Source: Mycobacterium montefiorense (lineage in GTDB: Bacteria > Actinomycetota > Actinomycetes > Mycobacteriales > Mycobacteriaceae). Taken from it: a DNA stretch of 64,000 nucleotides. Positions 34,651 through 43,692 of the stretch are shown one piece after another. A program made the position numbers and the translations under genes. Under the pieces are notes generated by a model. The model did not search any database. It saw only the letters and a program-made list of their open reading frames with translations, and had not been told where the DNA came from. How positions within the stretch are numbered: position 1 is the stretch's first letter; the number at the start of each line of letters is the position of its first letter. Location of the stretch: assembly GCF_003112775.1 (NCBI RefSeq), contig NZ_BFCH01000019.1:57890-121889 (forward strand), read 5' to 3'.

Positions 34651-35948
34651 CCGAACTCCGGACCTACGTGATCGACACTTCGGTGCTGCTGTCCGACCCC
34701 TGGGCATGTAGTCGGTTCGCCGAGCACGAGGTGGTGGTCCCGCTGGTGGTGATCAGCGAACTCGAGGCTAAACGCCACCACCATGAGCTGGGATGGTTCG
34801 CCCGGCAGGCGTTGCGATTGTTCGACGACCTGCGGCTCGAACATGGACGACTGGATCAGCCCATTCCCGTTGGGGCGCAAGGCGGTACGCTGCACGTCGA
34901 GCTCAACCACACCGACCCGGCGGTGCTGCCGGCCGGTTTCCGCAATGACAATAACGACTGCCGGATCCTGAGTTGCGCGGCCAACCTCGCTGCTGAAGGC
35001 AAGCGGGTTACGTTGGTCAGCAAGGACATTCCGCTGCGCGTCAAGGCCGCCGCGGTGGGTCTGGCCGCCGACGAGTACCACGCGCAAGACGTGGTGGTCT
35101 CCGGTTGGTCGGGGATGCAGGAGATCGAGACCGCCGCTGAGGACATCGACTCGCTGTTCGCCGACGGCGAGATCGACCTGGCCGATGCTCGAGACCTCCC
35201 GTGTCACACTGGAATTCGGCTTCTCGGCGGTACCTCTCATGCGCTGGGCCGGGTCAATGCGGACAAACGTGTCCAGCTGGTTCGCGGTGACCGCGAGGTG
35301 TTCGGACTGCGCGGTCGCTCCGCCGAGCAGCGCGTCGCGCTCGACCTGCTGCTCGACGAGTCGGTGGGCATCGTGTCGCTGGGCGGCAAGGCCGGCACCG
35401 GTAAGTCGGCGCTGGCGCTGTGCGCCGGCCTGGAGGCGGTGCTGGAACGACGGACCCAGCGCAAAGTGGTGGTGTTCCGCCCGCTGTACGCCGTCGGCGG
35501 CCAGGAACTGGGCTACCTGCCCGGCAGCGAGAGCGAAAAGATGGGTCCCTGGGCGCAGGCGGTCTTCGACACCCTGGAAGGGTTGGCCAGCCCGGCCGTG
35601 CTGGAGGAAGTGCTATCCCGCGGCATGCTCGAAGTGCTGCCGCTGACCCACATCCGCGGTCGTTCGCTGCACGACTCGTTCGTCATCGTCGACGAGGCGC
35701 AGTCGCTGGAGCGCAACGTGCTGCTGACCGTGCTGTCCAGGCTGGGCACCGGTTCGCGAGTGGTGCTGACCCACGACATCGCCCAGCGTGACAATTTGCG
35801 GGTGGGCCGCCATGACGGCGTCGCGGCCGTCATCGAAAAGCTCAAGGGTCATCCGCTGTTCGCGCACATCACCCTGCTGCGCAGCGAGCGGTCACCGATT
35901 GCCGCGCTAGTCACCGAGATGCTCGAAGAAATCGCCGGCCCGAACTGA
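34647..35948 (+). CDS. phoH2: PhoH2: PIN-domain RNase fused to PhoH ATPase
   Basis: A 433-aa two-domain protein. The N-terminal PIN domain has YVIDTSVLLSDPWA (catalytic Asp), VISELEAKR and NDNDCRIL acidic residues. The PhoH helicase-like ATPase domain has Walker A GGKAGTGKSALAL (near 250) and Walker B FVIVDEAQSLE. Mycobacterial PhoH2 unwinds and cleaves RNA. GTG start is fixed by GAGGAG 6 nt upstream and by the Rv1095 length. The GTGA overlap with the upstream small frame indicates coupled translation. Confidence 0.9.
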   Translation: MTELRTYVIDTSVLLSDPWACSRFAEHEVVVPLVVISELEAKRHHHELGWFARQALRLFDDLRLEHGRLDQPIPVGAQGGTLHVELNHTDPAVLPAGFRNDNNDCRILSCAANLAAEGKRVTLVSKDIPLRVKAAAVGLAADEYHAQDVVVSGWSGMQEIETAAEDIDSLFADGEIDLADARDLPCHTGIRLLGGTSHALGRVNADKRVQLVRGDREVFGLRGRSAEQRVALDLLLDESVGIVSLGGKAGTGKSALALCAGLEAVLERRTQRKVVVFRPLYAVGGQELGYLPGSESEKMGPWAQAVFDTLEGLASPAVLEEVLSRGMLEVLPLTHIRGRSLHDSFVIVDEAQSLERNVLLTVLSRLGTGSRVVLTHDIAQRDNLRVGRHDGVAAVIEKLKGHPLFAHITLLRSERSPIAALVTEMLEEIAGPN

Positions 35949-35996
35949 CGTTTCCGCACCACCCGGCCGCCGGCTTTCGTCGGCACCTTTGGGCTT

Positions 35997-36070
35997 GAGT
36001 GTGCGCTGAAGGCGGGATTTGAGCCGTTTTCCCGCCTCGTGGGCACACTCGGCGCCCACGTCGCACACTC
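35997..36070. repeat. Dispersed intergenic repeat, copy 2
   Basis: Begins GAGTGTGCGCTGA like copy 1 at 13475 and ends GGGCACACTCGGCGCCCACG then TCGCACACTC, matching the right half of copy 1. The middle here contains a separate stem, GGCGGGA with TCCCGCC. It overlaps the -35 region of the deacetylase promoter, so it could influence that gene. Confidence 0.65.
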
Positions 36071-36079
36071 GGGGGTGAG

Positions 36080-36085
36080 TAGGCT
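36080..36085 (+). promoter_or_regulatory. -10 hexamer for a leaderless deacetylase mRNA
   Basis: TAGGCT (TANNNT) ends 6 nt before the GTG at 36092, with no ribosome site between. The repeat element ends 9 nt upstream of it. Confidence 0.5.
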
Positions 36086-36091
36086 TTTACC

Positions 36092-36967
36092 GTGCCGAAA
36101 CGACCCGACAGCCAGGCCTGGCGCTATTGGCGGACCGTGTTCGGTGTCGTGGCCGCCGGCGCGGTGCTGGTGATCGGTGGCCTGACCGGTCACGTGACGC
36201 GCGCCGACAACCTGAGTTGCTCGGTGGTCAAATGCGTCGCGCTGACGTTCGACGATGGGCCCAGCCCGTTCGACGAGCGGCTGCTACAAATTCTGAAAGA
36301 CAATGACGCCAAGGCCACCTTCTTCCTGATCGGCAATAAGGTGGCTGCCAACCCGGCCGGGGCAAAGCGCATCGCCGATGCCGGCATGGAGATCGGCAGT
36401 CACACCTGGGAACACCCCAACATGGCGACGATCCCACCAGACGACATTGCCGCACAGTTCGCTAAGGCCAACGATGCGATCAACGCCGCGACCGGGCGGA
36501 CTCCGACGCTGTATCGGCCCGCCGGCGGGCTGTCCACCCCCGAGGTACGCCAGACCGCCGGCCGTTACGGGCTGTCCGAAATCCTTTGGGATGTAATCCC
36601 TTTCGATTGGACAAATGACTCGAACATCGCCGCCACCCGGTACATGCTGATGACGTACATCAAGCCTGGCTCGGTGGTGTTGCTGCACAGCACCTACTCG
36701 AGCACCGTCGATTTGGTGTATCAGTTCATTCCGGTGCTCAAGGCCAACGGCTACCGGATGGTGACGGTCAGCGAATTGCTGGGCCCGCGCGCCCCGGGCA
36801 GCAGCTACGGCAGCCGGGAAAACGGGCCCCAGGCCAACCAGCTTCACGACATCCCACCCGGTGAGATCCCGACGTTGCCCAATACGCCGTCGCCCAAGCC
36901 GATGCCGAACTTCCCGATCACAGACATCGAAGGCCAGAACTCGGGCGGGCCAAATAACGGCGCTTAG
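36092..36967 (+). CDS. Secreted polysaccharide deacetylase (NodB domain, Rv1096-like)
   Basis: A 291-aa protein with an N-terminal signal/anchor helix (TVFGVVAAGAVLVIGGLTGHV) and a CE4 NodB domain. Motif 1 VALTFDDGPSPFDERLL provides Asp54/Asp55, motif 2 is GSHTWEHPN (two His metal ligands), motif 3 YRPAGGLSTPEV, and the C-terminal motif GSVVLLHST supplies the second catalytic His. Rv1096 is described as a peptidoglycan N-deacetylase. A Pro-rich C-terminal tail follows the domain. It works outside the membrane on cell wall glycan. Confidence 0.9.
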   Translation: MPKRPDSQAWRYWRTVFGVVAAGAVLVIGGLTGHVTRADNLSCSVVKCVALTFDDGPSPFDERLLQILKDNDAKATFFLIGNKVAANPAGAKRIADAGMEIGSHTWEHPNMATIPPDDIAAQFAKANDAINAATGRTPTLYRPAGGLSTPEVRQTAGRYGLSEILWDVIPFDWTNDSNIAATRYMLMTYIKPGSVVLLHSTYSSTVDLVYQFIPVLKANGYRMVTVSELLGPRAPGSSYGSRENGPQANQLHDIPPGEIPTLPNTPSPKPMPNFPITDIEGQNSGGPNNGA

Positions 36968-36991
36968 CGCACGCGCGGCTACCTTTAGAGG

Positions 36992-38548
36992 GTGATCAAA
37001 GCGGACGGGCTGCGAGGTCGGAGTGGGCGAGGGTCGAGCGCGGCGACATCCGAGCCGCCGCAGCGCAAGTCGGCCCGCAGGCTCTTGATCGAATACGCGA
37101 TCGACCTTGCCCTGTCCTACATCATCGCCGTCATCGACGTTGCCGCCATCCTGATTCCGCTGCGGGGTCATACTTCCGCCGCCACCAGCGTCGTCTTCGC
37201 GGAAAAAGACACCGCCATCGTGGTCTTGCTGGTGGTGCTGGGGATCATCGGTGTCGCGGTGTCCGGCATGGTCAGCCTCACGCCCACGGTGCGCTGGTAT
37301 GCCGCCGGCGACGAACCCACCACGGCGCAACGGGAAGTCGCGATGCGGCTGGCCGGCCGCCAGACAGGAATCCTGCTGGCGGCCTGGGGCCTGGCCGGCG
37401 GCATCTTTGTGTTGGTCAACCTGAGCGGTGGCGCCGCGCTGCTGTTGCCGATGATGCTCGGCGTGCTGCTCGGTGGTCCGGCCGCCGCGGGCACGGGAAT
37501 GCTGCTCGCGCAACGCACGCTGCGGCCCATCATGGGTGCCGCCACGCGGGGGCAAGAGCCCCGATTGGCGGTGCCGGGAGTGTTCGCACGGTTGGTCATG
37601 CTGTGGTTTCTGGTCAGCGCGCTACCGATCGGAGTCGTGGCAACGCTGGTGGTGCTGCGCTCATACGGCTGGCTGATTCAGAAGTCCGCTTCGTTAGACG
37701 TGCCCATCCTGGTGGTGTCGCTGGCCGCGGTGTTGCTCGGGCTGCCCACGATGATCCTGACCTCCCGCTCGATTTCGGACCCCATCGGCGAAGTGGTGGA
37801 CGCGATGGCTCAGGTCGAACGCGGCCACATTGACACCACCGTGGGCGCCTACGAGCGATCCCAAATCGGGCGTCTCCAAACGGGATTCAACCGGATGGTG
37901 ACCGGGCTTGCCGAGCGCGACCGGTTGCGTGACCTGTTCGGCCGCCACGTCGGGGCCGACGTGGCTCAGCGCGCCATCGAAGAGGGTGCATCTTTATCGG
38001 GGGATGTGGTCGAGGCCGCGGTGCTGTTCATCGATCTGGTGGGCTCCACTCAGCTTGCGGAAAGCCGTCCGCCCCAAGAGGTTGCCGACGTGCTCAACGA
38101 CTTCTTCCGAATCGTCGTCGATGCCGTCGACGAACACCACGGACTGATCAATAAATTCGCGGGCGACGCTGCGCTGGCGATCTTCGGGGTGCCGCTGCGG
38201 ACCGGCGAGCCGGCATCGGCGGCGCTGGCCACTGCGCGCACGCTGGGCATCCAATTACGCCGGCTCCCCGTGGTCGATTTCGGTATCGGGGTCTCGGCGG
38301 GCCGTGTCTTCGCGGGCAACATCGGTGCTGAAAACCGCTATGAATACACGGTAATCGGTGATGCGGTCAACGAGGCCGCACGCCTGGCGGATCTGGCGAA
38401 GACCTCGGATCGGCGGATTCTGTGCTCGGCGGCGGCCATCGAACGAGCCGACGAAACCGAACGGGATCACTGGGCGGCGTGCTATTCCACCGTGCTGCGC
38501 GGCCGATCGGAGGCCACCCTTGTCTCGGCGCCCGCGGGCCCCGCCTAG
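36992..38548 (+). CDS. Membrane-bound HAMP class III adenylate cyclase
   Basis: A 518-aa protein with about six membrane helices (residues 30-250), a HAMP linker (SRSISDPIGEVVDAMAQVERGHIDTTV) and a C-terminal class III cyclase domain. All six catalytic positions are present: metal Asp in AVLFIDLVGST and in KFAGDAALAIFG, substrate Lys in NKFAGD, Asp in YTVIGDAVNEAARL, with its Asn and Arg as transition-state residues. It should convert ATP to cAMP and resembles M. tuberculosis Rv1318c-Rv1320c and Rv3645. At this place H37Rv has no cyclase, so this is an extra gene 24 nt after the deacetylase. Confidence 0.88.
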   Translation: MIKADGLRGRSGRGSSAATSEPPQRKSARRLLIEYAIDLALSYIIAVIDVAAILIPLRGHTSAATSVVFAEKDTAIVVLLVVLGIIGVAVSGMVSLTPTVRWYAAGDEPTTAQREVAMRLAGRQTGILLAAWGLAGGIFVLVNLSGGAALLLPMMLGVLLGGPAAAGTGMLLAQRTLRPIMGAATRGQEPRLAVPGVFARLVMLWFLVSALPIGVVATLVVLRSYGWLIQKSASLDVPILVVSLAAVLLGLPTMILTSRSISDPIGEVVDAMAQVERGHIDTTVGAYERSQIGRLQTGFNRMVTGLAERDRLRDLFGRHVGADVAQRAIEEGASLSGDVVEAAVLFIDLVGSTQLAESRPPQEVADVLNDFFRIVVDAVDEHHGLINKFAGDAALAIFGVPLRTGEPASAALATARTLGIQLRRLPVVDFGIGVSAGRVFAGNIGAENRYEYTVIGDAVNEAARLADLAKTSDRRILCSAAAIERADETERDHWAACYSTVLRGRSEATLVSAPAGPA

Positions 38549-38555
38549 GCGCGAC

Positions 38556-39593
38556 TTACTTCGAGACCTTCAGCGAGCCGATCACCTGGTTGAGGATGCC
38601 CGCCGAGGCGGTATCTCCGATGGGTGTTGCGCCCAGGAAGATGGTGACCGGCTTGGTGTCAACCGCGATGATGGTTACGGCATCGCCCTTCACATTTCGG
38701 GCGGGGTCGGCGATCGTGACGTTGGCGTCCACCCGGGCGGCCTTGATCCCCTCAACCGTCATCGACGACTTTTTGATCGGGCCCAGCGTCGGTGAGGCGT
38801 TCGAATAGCCGGGACCTTCGGCCACGCAATTCATCAACTTCGCCGCCTGTGCGGTGACATCCATACTCGGAACAAAATTGCTCACTGCGACCTCGGCCTG
38901 CATTACCCACTGGCTGGCTCCCTGCACCTCTTGCGCGAGGCCCACTGCGCCAATCAGATTCGGACTCTGGTCGTCCGAAAACGGCATCCATCCGGGTGCC
39001 GCGTTGGCCGGGAACGACAACTTGCCGGCCTTGATCGGGGCGCCGCCCGCCGGCTTGTCGCCACCGGACACGTTCGGGGTGCAATCGGTTGCGGTCTGCC
39101 CGGACCCGCTCGGCTGCGACGTCGGCGCGACCGAACTGGTCGAGGGGTTGGCCTTGGGGGACTTGGATCCGTTGCCCAGGCTGAGCACCAGAATCACCAC
39201 CAGCGCGATGACGCCAAGCACCGCGATACCGGCGACGATCAGCCATGGCATATTCGACCGTGGGCCATTCGGCGGCGGTCCGGGAGGATAGGACCCGGGT
39301 GGCCAGCCGGGCGGGAACTGTTGGCCGGGCGGCGGATACGGGTGACCGGGGTAGCCCTGCGCCGATGGGTCCACGCCGCCCGCGGGATTGGTGAACGGAC
39401 CGGTCGGCGGATAGGGGTACGAGCCGCTTTGCGGCCCCGAGTGGGGGCCGCCCTGCGGATACGGCGGGGGGCCGCCTTGCGGCGGGCCCTGGGGTGGACC
39501 GCCCTGCGGAGGACCGCCCCAATAGGGGCCCTGCCCATACGGATTCGCTCCGTACGGATCCTGGCCGTAGGGACCGCCCGGAGGAACCGTCAT
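38556..39593 (-). CDS. Proline/glycine-rich membrane-anchored protein (Rv1097c-like)
   Basis: A 345-aa protein. The first 115 residues are low-complexity P/G/Y/Q repeats (GPYGQDPYGANPYGQGP type) on the cytoplasmic side, then one membrane helix (WLIVAGIAVLGVIALVVILVLSLG), a T/S linker and an extracytoplasmic domain with two cysteines (ATDCTPNV and LMNCVAEGPGY). The pattern is shared with other mycobacterial envelope proteins; no function known. Repeat number accounts for being longer than Rv1097c. It lies 17 nt downstream of fum on the same strand and ends 7 nt from the convergent cyclase. Confidence 0.8.
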   Translation of the reverse strand: MTVPPGGPYGQDPYGANPYGQGPYWGGPPQGGPPQGPPQGGPPPYPQGGPHSGPQSGSYPYPPTGPFTNPAGGVDPSAQGYPGHPYPPPGQQFPPGWPPGSYPPGPPPNGPRSNMPWLIVAGIAVLGVIALVVILVLSLGNGSKSPKANPSTSSVAPTSQPSGSGQTATDCTPNVSGGDKPAGGAPIKAGKLSFPANAAPGWMPFSDDQSPNLIGAVGLAQEVQGASQWVMQAEVAVSNFVPSMDVTAQAAKLMNCVAEGPGYSNASPTLGPIKKSSMTVEGIKAARVDANVTIADPARNVKGDAVTIIAVDTKPVTIFLGATPIGDTASAGILNQVIGSLKVSK

Positions 39594-39610
39594 TGCAGAA
39601 CCACCCCCAC

Positions 39611-41014
39611 TTAGTTCGCTGGTTTGACCTTGGCCATCGCCAGCACGTCAAGCCGGCGGTCCAACTCCTCGAGCGACAACTTGTCGCCGATCAGGCCGCG
39701 GTCGATGACGGTCTGGCGAATCGTCTTGCGCTCCTTGAGCGCTTGCTTGGCCACGGCAGCCGCTTCCTCATAACCGATGGCCGAATTCAATGGTGTCACG
39801 ATCGACGGCGACGACTCGGCCAACTCGCGCAGGTGCTCGACATTGGCCGACAGCCCGATGATGCAGCGTTCGGCGAACAGCTTTGACACGTTGGTCAGCA
39901 GCTTGAATGACTCCAAGACGTTGCGGGCCATCATTGGGATGTAGACGTTGAGTTCGAACGCGCCGGACAGGCCGCCGACGGCCACCGCGGCATCGTTGCC
40001 GATCACCTGCGCGGCGACCTGCGTAACCGCCTCCGGCAGAACCGGATTGACCTTGCCTGGCATGATCGAGCTGCCCGGCTGTAGGTCCGGCAGTCCGATC
40101 TCGGCCAAACCGGTCAGCGGCCCGGACCCCATCCAGCGGACGTCGTTGGCGATCTTGGTCAGCGACACGGCGATGGTACGCAGCGCGCCGGATGCCTCCA
40201 CCAGGCCGTCGCGCGCGGCCTGTGCCTCAAAAGAGTTTGCCGCCGTGCGTAGTTCGGACAATCCCGTGGAAGCAACCAGGGCCTCGACAACCTTGGCGCC
40301 GAAACCGTCGGGAGCGTTGAGCCCGGTGCCCACCGCGGTTCCGCCGATCGCCAGCTCACCCAGCCGGGGCAGCGTGGCGCGCACCCGCTCGATCCCGGCC
40401 TCGATCTGGCGGGCATATCCGCTGAATTCCTGGCCGAGCGTCACCGGCACGGCATCCATCAGGTGAGTGCGGCCGGACTTGACCACGGTGTGCCATTCGC
40501 TGGCTTTGGTTGCCAGTGCGTCGTGCAGTATCTCGAGCGCCGGGATGAGATGGCGGACAGCGGCTTCGGTGGCCGCGATGTGGGTGGCGGTCGGGAAGGT
40601 GTCGTTGGACGACTGCGACATGTTGACGTCGTCGTTGGGGTGCACCGTGACGCCATTGGCCGCCGCGATGGATGCGATGACCTCGTTGGTGTTCATGTTG
40701 GAGCTGGTGCCCGAGCCGGTCTGAAACACGTCGATCGGGAACTGGTCGTCGTGTTTGCCGTCGGCGATCTCAGTTGCCGCCGCGACTATCGCGTCGGCTT
40801 TCTCCTTGGCCAGCAGCCCGCGGTCGGAGTTCACCTGGGCGCAGGCGCCCTTCAGCAGTCCCAACGCGCGGATCTGAGTGCGTTCCAGCCCCCGGCCTGA
40901 GATCGGAAAGTTCTCCACGGCGCGCTGGGTTTGGGCTCGCCACAACGCTTTTGCGGGCACTCGTACCTCGCCCATGGTGTCGTGCTCGATGCGATATTCG
41001 CCGCTTTCGGCCAT
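39611..41014 (-). CDS. fum: Fumarate hydratase class II
   Basis: A 467-aa fumarase C-type enzyme of the aspartase/fumarase superfamily, converting fumarate and malate in the TCA cycle. Signature GSSIMPGKVNPV holds the catalytic loop; other segments are SGTSSNMNTNEV, NDDVNMSQSSNDTFPT and GRTHLMDAVPVTLGQEFSGY. The ATG was chosen over a TTG one codon upstream. Co-directional with glpX, 31 nt apart. Confidence 0.93.
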   Translation of the reverse strand: MAESGEYRIEHDTMGEVRVPAKALWRAQTQRAVENFPISGRGLERTQIRALGLLKGACAQVNSDRGLLAKEKADAIVAAATEIADGKHDDQFPIDVFQTGSGTSSNMNTNEVIASIAAANGVTVHPNDDVNMSQSSNDTFPTATHIAATEAAVRHLIPALEILHDALATKASEWHTVVKSGRTHLMDAVPVTLGQEFSGYARQIEAGIERVRATLPRLGELAIGGTAVGTGLNAPDGFGAKVVEALVASTGLSELRTAANSFEAQAARDGLVEASGALRTIAVSLTKIANDVRWMGSGPLTGLAEIGLPDLQPGSSIMPGKVNPVLPEAVTQVAAQVIGNDAAVAVGGLSGAFELNVYIPMMARNVLESFKLLTNVSKLFAERCIIGLSANVEHLRELAESSPSIVTPLNSAIGYEEAAAVAKQALKERKTIRQTVIDRGLIGDKLSLEELDRRLDVLAMAKVKPAN

Positions 41015-41045
41015 CAATTAGTTCCTGTTCGTCGGGTTATCGCGG

Positions 41046-42131
41046 TTACGGCAGGGGGTAGGCAGCGGTGCTGTCGCCGGTGAAGTCGATCGCTGAGTAT
41101 TCGTTGAGCTTGGAGAGCCGGTGGTAAGCCTCGATCATCCGGACGGTGCCCGACTTCGACCGCATCACGATCGACTGCGTGGTGCAGCCGCCGGGGTAGT
41201 ACTGCACGCCCTTGAGCAGGTCGCCGTTGGTGACCCCGGTCGCGCAGAAGAAGACGTTGTCGCCGGACACCAGGTCTTCGGTGGTCAGGATCTGGTCCAG
41301 GTCGTAGCCGGCATCGACCGCCTTGCGGCGTTCGGCGTCATCGTGCGGCGCCAGCTGCGCCTGGATAGCCCCACCCATGCAACGGATCGCCGCGGCGGCG
41401 ATGATGCCCTCCGGCGTGCCGCCGATACCGGCCAGCATGTCGGTGCCCGAGTTGGGCCGGCAGGCGGAAATCGCGCCGGCGACGTCGCCGTCGGTGATCA
41501 GCCGAATGCGGGCACCGGTGGCGCGGGCATCCTCGATGAGCTGAGCGTGCCGGGGCCGGTCCAGGATGCACACGGTCATGTCCCGCACCGACAGGCCCTT
41601 AACCTTGGCGACCGCGCGGATGTTGTCGGCGATCGGCGCGGTGATATCCAGCACGTGCGCGGCTTCGGGGCCGACGGCGATCTTGTTCATGTAGAACACT
41701 GCCGACGGGTCGAACATGGCCCCGCGATCGGCTACCGCCAGCACCGAGATCGCGTTGGGCATGCCCTTGCTCATCAGTGTGGTGCCATCGACCGGGTCAA
41801 CCGCGAAGTCGCAATCCGGGCCGTCACCGTTGCCGACCTCTTCGCCGTTGTAGAGCATCGGCGCTTCGTCTTTTTCGCCCTCGCCGATCACGACGACCCC
41901 GCGCATGGAAACCGTGTTGACCAGTTCGCGGATCGCGTCGACGGCCGCGCCGTCACCGCCCTCCTTGTCGCCGCGACCCACCCAGCGACCGGCGGCCATC
42001 GCGCCGGCCTCGGTGACCCTGACCAGTTCCAGGGCCAGGTTGCGGTCGGGGGCTTCGCGGCGTGCCCGTACCTGCGGGTCGGGGCCCGCGGTTGCGGTCG
42101 AAGACGAACCGGAGCTGCCCGATGCTGTCAT
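41046..42131 (-). CDS. glpX: Class II fructose-1,6-bisphosphatase GlpX
   Basis: A 361-aa lithium-sensitive phosphatase of gluconeogenesis. GDKEGGDGAAVDAIR, VVIGEGEKDEAPMLYNGEEVG and FAVDPVDGTTLMSKG provide the metal and phosphate ligands; GDVAGAI and IGGTPEGIIAAAA are also conserved. The ATG at 42131 is preceded by GGGAGAA and gives the length of the revised Rv1099c protein. The longer open frame upstream is antisense to the next gene and not coding. Operon with fum. Confidence 0.93.
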   Translation of the reverse strand: MTASGSSGSSSTATAGPDPQVRARREAPDRNLALELVRVTEAGAMAAGRWVGRGDKEGGDGAAVDAIRELVNTVSMRGVVVIGEGEKDEAPMLYNGEEVGNGDGPDCDFAVDPVDGTTLMSKGMPNAISVLAVADRGAMFDPSAVFYMNKIAVGPEAAHVLDITAPIADNIRAVAKVKGLSVRDMTVCILDRPRHAQLIEDARATGARIRLITDGDVAGAISACRPNSGTDMLAGIGGTPEGIIAAAAIRCMGGAIQAQLAPHDDAERRKAVDAGYDLDQILTTEDLVSGDNVFFCATGVTNGDLLKGVQYYPGGCTTQSIVMRSKSGTVRMIEAYHRLSKLNEYSAIDFTGDSTAAYPLP

Positions 42132-42211
42132 GGTTGCTGATTCTCCCAGAAGCAGATCGGCCAGCTGGATCTGGGCTGTGGCTGTTGACAGCGGGCTGGG
42201 ATACTGCAGGG

Positions 42212-42883
42212 GTGACCGACGAGCAGCCCAACGCGCAGGAGGCCGGTGAGCCCGTGCCCGCGCCCAGGCCGGCCAAACCGCGGCTGCTCCAAGACGGTCG
42301 GGACATGTTCTGGTCGCTGGCACCGCTGGTAATCGGGTGCATCCTGCTGGCCGGCATGGTCGGGATGTGTTCCTTCCGGCCGACCGGGGCGAACAAAGGA
42401 GCAATTCCGTCCTACGACGCTGCGACGGCCTTGCGTGCGGATGCTCAGACACTGGGGTTTCCCATCCGATTGCCCTTGCTACCCGCAGGCTGGCAGGCCA
42501 ACTCCGGCGGCCGCGGCGGCATAGAGAATGGGCGATCCTCGGGTAGCCAACGGCTGAACGCGGCCACCTCGACGGTCGGGTACATCGGCCCGACGGGAAT
42601 GTATTTGAGCCTGACGCAGAGCAACGCCGACGAGGACAAGCTGGTCGGCTCGATTCATCCTTCGGCGTATCCGACCGGAACGGTCGACGTCTCGGGGACG
42701 AACTGGATCATCTACCGCGGATCCGGTGAAAGTGGTGCCGACGCCGAGCCGGTATGGACGACCAGGCTCACCAGCCCGGGTGGTGCCGCCCAGATCGCGA
42801 TCACGGGTGCCGGAAGCACCGACCAGTTCCGTACGCTGGCGTCGGCGACGCAGTCACAGCCGCCGCTGCCGACAAGCCGATAG
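42212..42883 (+). CDS. DUF4245 membrane protein (Rv1100-like)
   Basis: A 223-aa protein starting at the GTG before TDEQPNAQEAGEP. A Pro-rich cytoplasmic N-terminus is followed by one membrane helix (WSLAPLVIGCILLAGMVGMC) and an extracytoplasmic DUF4245 domain with PIRLPLLPAGWQANSGG, YIGPTGMYLSLTQSNA and WIIYRGSGESGAEP-like strands. Divergent from glpX, whose start lies 80 nt away. Followed by the dienelactone hydrolase after 11 nt, suggesting an operon. Function unknown. Confidence 0.83.
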   Translation: MTDEQPNAQEAGEPVPAPRPAKPRLLQDGRDMFWSLAPLVIGCILLAGMVGMCSFRPTGANKGAIPSYDAATALRADAQTLGFPIRLPLLPAGWQANSGGRGGIENGRSSGSQRLNAATSTVGYIGPTGMYLSLTQSNADEDKLVGSIHPSAYPTGTVDVSGTNWIIYRGSGESGADAEPVWTTRLTSPGGAAQIAITGAGSTDQFRTLASATQSQPPLPTSR

Positions 42884-42894
42884 GAGCGACTCGC

Positions 42895-43692
42895 GTGACA
42901 GCACCCGAAGCGGACCTCTCAGGATGGGTTGCGGAAGCGTTCACCGGTGGCGGTTATACCCATGACGTCTATCGCAGGGGCACCGGCCCCGGGGTGGTGC
43001 TGATCCCCGAGATACCCGGGATCCATCCAGGGGTGCTGGGTCTGGGTAATCACTTGGTGGACAACGGTTTCACCGTCGTCATCCCGTCGCTGTTCGGCGT
43101 GCCGGGCCACCCGAAGACCGCCGGGTACACGGCGGGGGTGATCGCGCGGGCTTGTGTGGCAAAGGAATTCGCGGCCTTCGCGACCAACAAGCAGCGGCCG
43201 GTGTCGCTGTTCCTCCGCGCGCTGGCCCGTGATCTCAAGGCGTCGGCGGGAGGCAAGGGCGTCGGCGTGATCGGCCAGTGTTTCACCGGCGGCTTCGCGC
43301 TGGCCGCCGCGGTCGACGACAGCGTGCTGGCCCCGGTGCTCAGCCAGCCTTCGGTACCGCTGCCCCTTGGCCTGACGCGTCGCAGTGACACCGGACTCAG
43401 CGAATCCGAGCTGACCACCATCGCCGACCGCGCTGCCAACGAGGGCTTGTGCGCCATGGGTTTGCGATTCAGCGAGGATTGGATGTCTCCGCGGAATCGA
43501 TTCACCGCGCTCAAGGACCGCCTTGGAGACGCGTTCGAGGTGATCGAGATCGATTCACGCCCGGGCAACGAACACGGTTTCGGCAAGATGGCGCACTCGG
43601 TGCTCACCGACGAGGTCCGTGAACTCGAAGGTCAGCCGGCCTACGAGGCCCGCAAGCGGGTCGTCGAATTCCTTACTGCGCGGCTGACTTAA
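42895..43692 (+). CDS. Dienelactone hydrolase family protein
   Basis: A 265-aa alpha/beta hydrolase starting at the GTG with AGGAG 8 nt upstream. The nucleophile elbow is G-Q-C-F-T-G-G, with cysteine replacing serine as in true dienelactone hydrolases, and the late histidine is in GNEHGFGKM. PEIPGIHPGVLGLGN resembles the oxyanion loop. It may open lactone rings from aromatic degradation, but the family is broad. It overlaps the convergent AI-2E gene by 20 nt. I know of no equivalent between Rv1100 and Rv1101c in H37Rv. Confidence 0.83.
   Translation: MTAPEADLSGWVAEAFTGGGYTHDVYRRGTGPGVVLIPEIPGIHPGVLGLGNHLVDNGFTVVIPSLFGVPGHPKTAGYTAGVIARACVAKEFAAFATNKQRPVSLFLRALARDLKASAGGKGVGVIGQCFTGGFALAAAVDDSVLAPVLSQPSVPLPLGLTRRSDTGLSESELTTIADRAANEGLCAMGLRFSEDWMSPRNRFTALKDRLGDAFEVIEIDSRPGNEHGFGKMAHSVLTDEVRELEGQPAYEARKRVVEFLTARLT

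Noticed and set aside
39280..39590. Repeat-like GGCGG/CCCTGG units
   Set aside because: Codons for the P/G/Y/Q-rich N-terminus of the Rv1097c-like protein.
42185..42190. Perfect TTGACA as -35 for the DUF4245 gene
   Set aside because: No -10 hexamer at 16-19 nt; the nearest TACTGC is only 11 nt away.
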